Assembly (NCBI RefSeq): GCF_001824475.1 | Contig: NZ_MHXN01000032.1 | Location: 113,259-177,258 of the forward strand | Direction of reading: 5' to 3' | Length of the DNA stretch: 64,000 nt | Origin: Phenylobacterium sp. RIFCSPHIGHO2_01_FULL_69_31 | GTDB lineage: Bacteria > Pseudomonadota > Alphaproteobacteria > Caulobacterales > Caulobacteraceae | Shown: piece after piece, positions 56,591 through 64,000 of the stretch | How positions within the stretch are numbered: position 1 is the first letter of the stretch | Layout of the letters: each line of letters opens with the position of its first letter | Position numbers and translations under genes: made by a program | Notes under the pieces: model-generated | Database searches by the model: none | What the model was told of the DNA's origin: nothing | Seen by the model: only the letters and a program-made list of their open reading frames with translations

Positions 56591-56606
56591 ATGACACCGG
56601 TGTCAT
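56591..56606. promoter_or_regulatory. LacI-type operator (pectin regulon site 7, perfect palindrome)
   Basis: ATGACACCGGTGTCAT, ~80 bp upstream of the TonB receptor gene. Confidence 0.85.
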
Positions 56607-56687
56607 GGCAACGTGCGCCGGCCGAGGACAACAAGGCCGCGAGGACGGTCACCCGGGGGCGTAGCTTCCGTGGCAGGGGAGGTATCT

Positions 56688-59519
56688 ATGATGCGACCGG
56701 GCGACATCCGCCTGCGCCAGCTGGTTTGCGGCGCGTCCATTCTGGCCCTGGGCGTGAGCGTTGCGGGCCAAGCCGCCGCTCAGACGGCGCCGGTAGCCGA
56801 GCCGGCTGAGGTCGACGAGATCGTCGTCACCGGCTTCCGGCAATCGCTCGACGCCGCGATCAATGTGAAGCGCGAAGCCGTCTCCTCCGTCGACGTGGTC
56901 GTCGCCGAGGATATCGCCAAGTTCCCGGACCAGAACCTCGCCGAGTCGCTGCAGCGCATTCCCGGCATCTCGATCCAGCGCGACGGCGGCGAAGGCCGGG
57001 CCATCACGGTTCGCGGCCTCTCCGGCCAGTTCACGCGCGTCCGCGTCAACGGCCTCGAGGCCATCGCCACCTCGACCGACGGGGCCAGCCCCAACCGTGA
57101 GCGGGCGTTCGACTTCAACGTCTTCGCCTCCGAGCTCTTCAACTCCCTGGTCGTTCACAAGACCGCCGAGGCCTCGCTCGACGAGGGCTCGCTGGGCGCC
57201 GTGGTCGACCTCAACACGGGCAACCCCCTCGCCGGCAAGGACGGCCTGACCTTCGTGGCCTCGGCCCAGGGCCAGTACAACGACCTCAGTGACGACATCG
57301 GGCCGCGACTGGCCGGCCTGGTGGCGTGGCGTTCCGAGGACGGCGTCTTCGGCGCCTCGCTCTCGGCCGCCTACACCCAGAACAACACGCTAGAGCTCGG
57401 CAACAACACCGTCCGCTGGGCGCAGGCGCGGTTTGACTCGGTCGACGGCGTCCGTTGCTTCACGACGCCAAACAGCGGCGGGACCTATGTGCCGAGCGCC
57501 GGCTGCAACGCCGCCGCCCTGGCGTTCCACCCCCGGATCCCGCGCTATGGCAAGGTGGGCCACGATCGTGAGCGGATCGGCCTCACCGGCAGCCTGCAGT
57601 GGGCGCCGACCGAACGCACCAAGGTCTCGCTGGACGGCCTCTACTCGCGGTTCCGCGAGACGCGCACCGAGCAGTGGGCAGAGGTCCTGTTCCGCTCCAA
57701 CGAGCGCTCGATCGACGCGCGGAATCTGACCATCGATCCCACCACCAACGACATCGTCGCCGGCACGTTCGACGACGCCTGGGTGCGGACCGAGAACTAC
57801 CTGCGCAAGTCCGAGACCGAATTCTACCAGTTCAGCGTCAACGCCACGCACGAGTTCACGGACAACTTCCGGGGAACCCTGCTGGCCGGTATCTCGAAGT
57901 CGGCGGCCGACATCCCCGTCGAAACGACCTTCGTGTTCGATGATCGCGACGCGGCGGGCTACCGCTACGACTATACGGACTCCCGCAGCCCGCTCCTCAC
58001 CTTCGGCACCAGCGTGACCGATCCTGCGAACTTCCAGCTCTCCGAGCTGCGCGACCGGCCATCGAACAACACCAACAAGTTCAAAACCCTGTCCGGCAAC
58101 GTCGAGTGGGACCTCACGGACGGCATTCAGATCGTCGCGGGCGCCGTTTACCGCCGCTTCGACTTCGACCTGGAGGCCTACACCCGCGACACCGTCGTCT
58201 GCCCGACCCGCACGACGGCGGGACCGGACGTGGTGCTCGGAACCATCACCTGCACGCCCTCCAGCGTGTTCGGCGCCAACGCGGTCTACGGCTATCGCGC
58301 GACCTCGGCGCTGAGCCGGACCGTGAACCTGGGCAGCGCCGGTCAGCCGTCGGGGACCACCACGACCTGGATCGTGCCGGACATCGACGCCGCCGCGAAC
58401 CTGACGGGCCTCTATGGCCGCACCGCCGCCATCGACGCCGGCAACATCCGCTCGGTGCGCGAGGAAGACACCGGCGGGTTCGTGCAGGGGAACTTCAAGG
58501 GCGAGATCGCCGGCCTGCGCTTCGCGGCCAATGCCGGTCTCCGCTACATGGAGACAGACCAGTCCTCCACGGGCCTGAACAACGGCGTCGCCGTTACGGT
58601 GAAGCGCAAGTATCACGACTGGCTTCCGGCCGTGAACCTCGCCATCTTCCCCACCGAGGACATCATCATCCGCGCCGCGGCGTCCGAGGTGATGACCCGG
58701 CCGAACCTCGGTAACCTGACGCCGGGCGGCACCGTCGACGGCTTCAACTACCGCGTCAATTTCGGCAACCCGAACCTGGATCCGTTCCGGGCGAAGGCCT
58801 ACGACGTGGGCCTGGAATGGTACTTCGCGCCCCAGGCGCTGGCGTCCGTCGCGTTCTTCAAGAAGGATATCCAGTCCTTCCCCCTGGGCGTCACGCGGAC
58901 CGGCACCTTCGCCTCCACCGGCCTCCCGACCTCGATCATCAACCCGAGCTCGCCGGCGGCGTCGAACCCTGAGGGACAAGCCTGGACGATCTCTTCGATC
59001 GAGAACGGCAGCGGCGGCAGCCTGAAGGGCGTCGAACTGGCCATCCAGGCGCCGTTCAGCTTCCTGCCGGGCTTCTGGGCCAACTTCGGCGGCATCGCGA
59101 ACGCCACTTTCGTGGACTCTAACGTCACCTATCGCGTCTCGGGTCCGGCAACGACGCCGGGCGGCGCCCTGCCGGGCACCGACGTCGACTCAACGCTCTA
59201 TGGCCTGGCCAAGCGCGCCTACAACGCCACCCTCTACTACGAAGAGGGCAAGTTCAGCGCCCGCGCCTCGATCGCCTATCGCTCGGGCTTCGTCGACAAC
59301 GCGAGCGGCACCGGCAACATCTTCGAGGGCTACAACTCGTCGGTGAACGTCGACGCCTCGGTGAAGTATCGCGTGACCGAGCAGCTCGAGCTGTCGCTGG
59401 AGGGGATCAACCTGACCGACGACTACCGTGACCGCTACGTCGATAAGGAGGCCAACCGCGCGTACGAGAACAACCACTTCGGCCGCACGATCATCTTCGG
59501 CGTCCGCTATCGGATGTAG
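56688..59519 (+). CDS. TonB-dependent receptor (oligosaccharide-type)
   Basis: Signal peptide; VDEIVVTGFRQSLDAAINVKREAVSSVDVVVAEDIAKFPDQNLAESLQRIPGISIQRDGGEGRAITVRGL; C-terminal FGRTIIFGVRYRM. Confidence 0.95.
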   Translation: MMRPGDIRLRQLVCGASILALGVSVAGQAAAQTAPVAEPAEVDEIVVTGFRQSLDAAINVKREAVSSVDVVVAEDIAKFPDQNLAESLQRIPGISIQRDGGEGRAITVRGLSGQFTRVRVNGLEAIATSTDGASPNRERAFDFNVFASELFNSLVVHKTAEASLDEGSLGAVVDLNTGNPLAGKDGLTFVASAQGQYNDLSDDIGPRLAGLVAWRSEDGVFGASLSAAYTQNNTLELGNNTVRWAQARFDSVDGVRCFTTPNSGGTYVPSAGCNAAALAFHPRIPRYGKVGHDRERIGLTGSLQWAPTERTKVSLDGLYSRFRETRTEQWAEVLFRSNERSIDARNLTIDPTTNDIVAGTFDDAWVRTENYLRKSETEFYQFSVNATHEFTDNFRGTLLAGISKSAADIPVETTFVFDDRDAAGYRYDYTDSRSPLLTFGTSVTDPANFQLSELRDRPSNNTNKFKTLSGNVEWDLTDGIQIVAGAVYRRFDFDLEAYTRDTVVCPTRTTAGPDVVLGTITCTPSSVFGANAVYGYRATSALSRTVNLGSAGQPSGTTTTWIVPDIDAAANLTGLYGRTAAIDAGNIRSVREEDTGGFVQGNFKGEIAGLRFAANAGLRYMETDQSSTGLNNGVAVTVKRKYHDWLPAVNLAIFPTEDIIIRAAASEVMTRPNLGNLTPGGTVDGFNYRVNFGNPNLDPFRAKAYDVGLEWYFAPQALASVAFFKKDIQSFPLGVTRTGTFASTGLPTSIINPSSPAASNPEGQAWTISSIENGSGGSLKGVELAIQAPFSFLPGFWANFGGIANATFVDSNVTYRVSGPATTPGGALPGTDVDSTLYGLAKRAYNATLYYEEGKFSARASIAYRSGFVDNASGTGNIFEGYNSSVNVDASVKYRVTEQLELSLEGINLTDDYRDRYVDKEANRAYENNHFGRTIIFGVRYRM

Positions 59520-59553
59520 TCTCGAAAGCCGCAACGGCTCTTGGAAGCAGAAC

Positions 59554-59584
59554 AGGCCGGGCGATCCTTCGCCCGGCCTTTTTT
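59554..59584 (+). terminator. Rho-independent terminator after TonB receptor
   Basis: AGGCCGGGCGA-tcct-TCGCCCGGCCT followed by TTTTT. Confidence 0.92.
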
Positions 59585-59592
59585 GTCGCCGC

Positions 59593-61425
59593 TCAGTCCG
59601 TCGGCGGCTCGGTAGGCGGGGCCGCCTGGGCCGGCTGCGGCGCCTCCTCCACATGCGTCGTCGCCACCTCCACGGGTGGGGTCGGCACGGGCGCGGGCGG
59701 GCCGGGCGGGATCGCCTGCGCCGGAACACGCTTCAGCGCCGTGGTCATGAAGCTGCGCCACATCTCGGCCGGCGCGGTCGCCCCGCTGATCCGCCCCATG
59801 GGGCGGGCGTCGTCGCGCCCCATCCAGGCGCAGGCTGCGAACCCGCCCGTGTAGCCGCAGAACCAGGCGTCCTTGTAGTCGGAGGTCGTCCCCGTCTTGC
59901 CCGCTAGGTCGTAGCCCGGCACGACGGCGCGGCTACCGGTGCCGGAGACCATCACCGTCCGCAGGATCCGGTTCAGGTCGCTGAGCGCGGGGTTGGCGAC
60001 CGCCTGGACGGGCGCGGGCGGCCGCTTCTGGTAGATCACTGTCCCGCCCTGCCGGATGCGCTCGATCCCATAGGCCTGCACCCGGGCGCCGCCATTCGAG
60101 AACGCCGCATAGGCCTGGGTCATCTCCAGCGGGGAGACCAGCGTCGTGCCGAGCGACATGGCGGGATCGGTGTTCACGGCCGAGGCGATACCGATGCGGC
60201 GGGCCGTCGCCGCCACCTGCGGGCGACCCACCTCGTCGGCCAGGCGCGCAGCCACCGTATTGACCGACTTGGCCAGCGCAGTCTCCAGCGTGATCGGGCC
60301 CAGATAGTTGCCCACCTCATAGTTGCTGGGCGTCCAACCGTTGATCGTCACCGGTTCGTCGATCACCGGCGTCTCGGGCGTACGCCCCTGCTCCAGGGCG
60401 GTCAGATAGACGAACGGCTTCCAGGCCGACCCCGCCTGCCGCCGTGCGCTGACGGCGCGATTGTACGGCGCGGCCGCGTGGTCCGTGCCGCCGACCAGCG
60501 CCCTCACCCGGCCCGAGCCGTCCATGGCCACGATCGCCGCCTGCTCGGCCGACTGCGCCTTGTAGCGGGCCGTGACGCTGCGCGCCGCCTCGCCCGCCGC
60601 ACGCTCCATGGTCTGGTCCAGGGTCGTCTCGACGACGAGATCGCGGGTCAGCTTCGGGACCATCCGGCGCACCTCGCCATCCACCCAGTCCACGAAGTAT
60701 TGCGACGGGCCCGCCGGGGGCGTCTTCCAGACTTTCGGCTTCTGGGCCGCGGCCTTGGCACGCTGCGCGGGCGTGATCGCTCCGGTCTCGACCATGGCGG
60801 CCAGCACCAGGTTGGCTCGCTCCAGGCATCGCTCGGGCTGGTCCACCGGATTATAGCCGCTCGGCGACTTCAGGACGCCGGCCAGCATGGCGGCTTCCTT
60901 GATCGAGAGCTTCGCCGCCGGTTTGTTGAAATAGCGCTGGGCGGCCGCCTCCAACCCGTAGGCCCCGGCGCCGAAATAGACGCGGCTGAGGTAGAGGCCG
61001 AGGATCTGCTTCTTGCTGTAGGTGCGCTCCAGCTCGACCGCGTACACCAGCTCTGTCGCCTTGCGTTCCAGCGTCCGCTCCTGGGTCAGGAACAGATTGC
61101 GGGCCAGCTGCTGGGTGATCGTGGAGGCGCCTTGGGTCGCCCGCCCCTCGCTCAGCCCCGCCACCACGGCCCGCGCTATGCCCCGCGGATCGAAGCCGGT
61201 GTGCTCGTAGAACCGCCGGTCCTCGATGGCGACGAAGGCGGCCGGCACGTGGGCAGGCAGCTTGCCGACGTCCACGGGCAGCCCATACCGCCCGCCGCGT
61301 ACGCCGATCTGTCCGCCGTTGCGGTCGAGGTAGGTGATCTGCGGCGCCCGCTCGATCGGCGGCATGCGCGGCAACTCGGGCGCCTGCGCGAACTGCAGGG
61401 ACGAAGCGGCGAGAAGGGACAGCAA
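59593..61425 (-). CDS. Penicillin-binding protein 1A family (transglycosylase/transpeptidase)
   Basis: VAIEDRRFYEHTGFDPRGIARAVV, QGASTITQQLARNLFL, RQAGSAWKPFVYL, GKTGTTSDYKDAWFCGYT. Confidence 0.95.
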   Translation of the reverse strand: MLSLLAASSLQFAQAPELPRMPPIERAPQITYLDRNGGQIGVRGGRYGLPVDVGKLPAHVPAAFVAIEDRRFYEHTGFDPRGIARAVVAGLSEGRATQGASTITQQLARNLFLTQERTLERKATELVYAVELERTYSKKQILGLYLSRVYFGAGAYGLEAAAQRYFNKPAAKLSIKEAAMLAGVLKSPSGYNPVDQPERCLERANLVLAAMVETGAITPAQRAKAAAQKPKVWKTPPAGPSQYFVDWVDGEVRRMVPKLTRDLVVETTLDQTMERAAGEAARSVTARYKAQSAEQAAIVAMDGSGRVRALVGGTDHAAAPYNRAVSARRQAGSAWKPFVYLTALEQGRTPETPVIDEPVTINGWTPSNYEVGNYLGPITLETALAKSVNTVAARLADEVGRPQVAATARRIGIASAVNTDPAMSLGTTLVSPLEMTQAYAAFSNGGARVQAYGIERIRQGGTVIYQKRPPAPVQAVANPALSDLNRILRTVMVSGTGSRAVVPGYDLAGKTGTTSDYKDAWFCGYTGGFAACAWMGRDDARPMGRISGATAPAEMWRSFMTTALKRVPAQAIPPGPPAPVPTPPVEVATTHVEEAPQPAQAAPPTEPPTD

Positions 61426-61585
61426 GGCTCAGGCAGCTCCTCAGGGCGAAGCTCCCTCAAGCCCGCCCTTGCGGCTCTTGTGTGTCCCGCCCCGCCGGTG
61501 GGGCCAACATAATTCGCGGTAATGGAGGCGGCTGCGCGGCAACCGGACGCCGTCTGCACGCCGCCTCCACGGCCGGCCTCGGCCT

Positions 61586-61936
61586 TCAGAGCTCCATGAA
61601 GCTCTGGAACCCGCCGAAGATCATCCGCTTACCGTCGAACGGCATCTGGTCGGGGCTCTTCAGGCGCTCGTCCGCCATGACCTTGGCCATCACCGCATCA
61701 CGCGTCGCGCGGTCGGCATAGGTGACCCACGAGAACACGACCACCTCGTCGTCCTTCGCCTGGACGGCGCGGGGGAACGACGTCAGTTCGCCGTACGGCA
61801 CGTCGTCGCCAATCGTCTCGACGTAGCTGAGCGCACCGTGCTCCATCCACACGTCGCCCGCCGTCCGAGCCATGGCCTTGTAAGCCTCGATATTGGTCTT
61901 GGGCACCGCGAGCACGAAACCATCGACGTAGGGCAT
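61586..61936 (-). CDS. DUF1428 family protein
   Basis: MPYVDGFVLAVPKTNIEAYKAMARTAGDVWMEHGALSYVE; MPFDGKRMIFGGFQSF. Confidence 0.9.
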   Translation of the reverse strand: MPYVDGFVLAVPKTNIEAYKAMARTAGDVWMEHGALSYVETIGDDVPYGELTSFPRAVQAKDDEVVVFSWVTYADRATRDAVMAKVMADERLKSPDQMPFDGKRMIFGGFQSFMEL

Positions 61937-62091
61937 CGGGATCCTCCATCCGTTGTGACTTGATCCTAGGACGCAGAACGCGGCGAATGTCCGACATCGC
62001 GAAACAGAATGTTTCGCCGGCGGTTCCTTGCTGGCAGATGCCCGTGACGTAAGGTTACGGACCTGGATTCGGGGACAGAAAAGGAAACCGC

Positions 62092-63519
62092 GTGGCTGAA
62101 GCGATCCGACGGCGCCGGCGGGTGAAGATCGTGGCCACGATCGGGCCGGCGTCCTCCAGTCCCGAGCGGCTCGAGGAGCTGTTTCGCGCGGGCGCGGACG
62201 TCTTCCGCCTGAACTTCAGCCATGGCGCCCAGGAGGGCCACGCCGAGGTCATCCAGCGGATCCGCAAGGTGGAGAAGAAGACCGGCCGGCCGATCGGCAT
62301 CCTGGCCGACCTGCAGGGGCCCAAGCTGCGCGTGGGCCGCTTCGCCGGGGGCGCCGTCGTTCTGCAATGGGGCCGGACCCTTCGCCTCGACCTGCAGGAG
62401 CGGCCGGGCGATGGCCAGCGGGTGCAACTGCCGCACCCGGAAATCATGACGGCCGCCAGCCCGGGCTCGGTGCTGCTGCTGGACGATGGCCGGGTGCGCC
62501 TCGAGGTGACGCGCCAGACGCCGGAGTTCCTGGACACGCGGGTGATCGCCGGGGGCCGGCTCTCGGACCACAAGGGTGTGAATCTGCCGGGGCTGACCCT
62601 GCCCATTCCGGCGCTCACCAAGAAGGACCGCTCGGACCTGGCGTTCGCCCTCGAACATGGCTGCGATTGGATCGGCCTGTCGTTCGTCCAGCGTCCCGAA
62701 GACGTGTCCGAGGCGCGCGAGCTGGTCGGCGACCGCGCCTTCATCCTGTCCAAGATCGAAAAACCGGGGGCGCTGGCCTCGATCGACGAGGTGCTGCGCC
62801 TGTCGGACGCCATCATGGTGGCCCGCGGCGACCTGGGTGTCGAATTGCCGGCCGAGGACGTGCCGCTGATCCAGAAGCGCCTGATCCGCGCCGCCCATCG
62901 CTACGGTCGGCCGGTGGTGGTGGCGACCCAGATGATGGAGAGCATGATCGAGAACCCGACGCCCACCCGGGCGGAGGCGTCCGACGTCGCGACGGCCGTC
63001 TTCGACGGGGCCGACGCGGTGATGCTCTCGGCGGAGAGCGCCACTGGGAAGTATCCGGTCGAAACGGTCCGGATGATGGATCGCATCATCGCCCGCACCG
63101 AGGACGACGATGACCTGAAGGCCGCCCGGGCCGCCATGCGCCCGACGCCGGAAAAGTCGGCGGGCGACGCCATCTGCGCCGCCGCGCGCCAGGTCGCCGA
63201 GACGATCGACGCCAAGGCGGTCACGGCCTTTTCCCTGTCGGGCCGCACGGCGATGCGGATCGCCCGCGAGCGTCCCGACGTGCCGATCCTCGGGCTGACG
63301 CCAAGTCTAGATACCGCCCGCCGGCTGGCGCTCGTGTGGGGCGTGCATGCCCTGACGTCCGAGACGGCGCACACCATGACCGAGACCGTGGCCCAGGCCG
63401 CGGCGCTCGCCCTGAAGAGCGGCTTCGCCAAGCGGCGCGAGGAGATCGTGGTCATCGCCGGCGTCCCGTTCGGCCGCTCCGGGGGCACCAACTCGCTCCG
63501 CGTCGCCCAGGTCACCTGA
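62092..63519 (+). CDS. pyk: Pyruvate kinase
   Basis: VKIVATIGPASSSPERLEELFRAGADVFRLNFSHG; IMVARGDLGVELPAEDVP; TQMMESMIENPTPTRAEASDVATAVFDGADAVMLSAESATGKYP. Confidence 0.97.
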   Translation: MAEAIRRRRRVKIVATIGPASSSPERLEELFRAGADVFRLNFSHGAQEGHAEVIQRIRKVEKKTGRPIGILADLQGPKLRVGRFAGGAVVLQWGRTLRLDLQERPGDGQRVQLPHPEIMTAASPGSVLLLDDGRVRLEVTRQTPEFLDTRVIAGGRLSDHKGVNLPGLTLPIPALTKKDRSDLAFALEHGCDWIGLSFVQRPEDVSEARELVGDRAFILSKIEKPGALASIDEVLRLSDAIMVARGDLGVELPAEDVPLIQKRLIRAAHRYGRPVVVATQMMESMIENPTPTRAEASDVATAVFDGADAVMLSAESATGKYPVETVRMMDRIIARTEDDDDLKAARAAMRPTPEKSAGDAICAAARQVAETIDAKAVTAFSLSGRTAMRIARERPDVPILGLTPSLDTARRLALVWGVHALTSETAHTMTETVAQAAALALKSGFAKRREEIVVIAGVPFGRSGGTNSLRVAQVT

Positions 63520-63580
63520 GCGGCGCTTGACGCGCACGCCTCGCGGCCACAGGCTCGGCGCCGACATCAAGGAGCATCAC

Positions 63581-63919
63581 ATGCGGCTGTTCGCCCTCGT
63601 CTCCGGTCTCGCCGCGCTGGCCGCCACGCCTTGCTTGGCGCTGACGATCTCTTCCGCCCCGCCCAGCCGCGACGCCGCGCAGCACCTTAAGCCGGCCGAT
63701 GGCTCCGCGCCTCGCCTGCAGGACGGGTGGGCCGGCGGTGGGCGCCCCGCCGCCGGGGGCCCGTCAGGCTTTTCGGGCTCCACGTCCGTCTATCGGAATA
63801 CGACGACCTATGGCTTCGGCGACGTCCAGACGACGATCCGCAGCGGACAAGACGATCCCCTGTGGGGTCGCGAAAGGCGCGAAACCCCCGCGCCGCTCGG
63901 CCTGTCGCCGCGCCGCTGA
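63581..63919 (+). CDS. Small secreted hypothetical protein
   Basis: Signal peptide MRLFALVSGLAALAATPCLAL; ATG at 63581. Confidence 0.6.
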   Translation: MRLFALVSGLAALAATPCLALTISSAPPSRDAAQHLKPADGSAPRLQDGWAGGGRPAAGGPSGFSGSTSVYRNTTTYGFGDVQTTIRSGQDDPLWGRERRETPAPLGLSPRR

Positions 63920-63972
63920 GGGCCGCGGGGGCCGCTAGCGTGGCGCTGTCGATCGGTCTGATCGCCGGCCAA

Positions 63973-64000
63973 CAAAAAAGCCCCGCGTTTCCGCGGGGCT
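63973..64000 (-). terminator. Intrinsic terminator hairpin reading on the minus strand, at the window edge
   Basis: AAAAAAGCCCCGCG-tttc-CGCGGGGCT; A-tract on + strand is a U-tract for minus-strand transcription. Confidence 0.8.

Noticed and set aside
57390-58979. 529-aa minus-strand ORF
   Set aside because: Antisense to the TonB receptor; shadow ORF
1-64000. CRISPR arrays, prophage, transposons, defence islands, secondary-metabolite clusters
   Set aside because: No regularly spaced repeats, transposase/integrase, phage structural, restriction/toxin or PKS/NRPS motifs recognised in the ORF track

Overview
This is a GC-rich, densely coding bacterial chromosome segment. Gene content (many TonB receptors, SDRs, crotonases, GSTs, an UrcA-like protein) suggests Caulobacterales or a related alphaproteobacterium; that placement is inference. 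I saw no rRNA, tRNA, CRISPR array, transposase or phage genes. There are three blocks. (1) About 0-19 kb is mixed housekeeping and catabolic genes: MatB-like acyl-CoA synthetase, amidase, PAP2, lactate dehydrogenase-like oxidase, cytochrome b561/c pair, AsmA, rlmJ, topoisomerase IB, an LLM oxidoreductase and a TonB receptor. (2) About 19-36 kb is an acyl-CoA/aromatic-type catabolic region: feruloyl-CoA-synthase-like ligase, four enoyl-CoA hydratases, three GSTs, an epoxide-hydrolase-like enzyme, SDRs, and a TetR regulator followed by a tandem 21-bp dyad. (3) About 39.6-59.5 kb is a pectin/galacturonate utilisation locus: PL10-like lyase, Tat-type esterases, uxaC-kduI-kduD-eda-kdgK, hydratase-exuT, lacI, uxaA-uxuB, an XRE regulator and a large TonB receptor. 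The main finding is seven copies of a LacI-type operator at the control regions of block 3. All share an invariant TGACACCGGT half. The other half falls into three variants that sort by function: extracellular enzymes, sugar-acid catabolism, uptake/regulator. The window ends with PBP1A, pyruvate kinase and an intrinsic-terminator hairpin. Start codons were adjusted by eye; no database search was possible.
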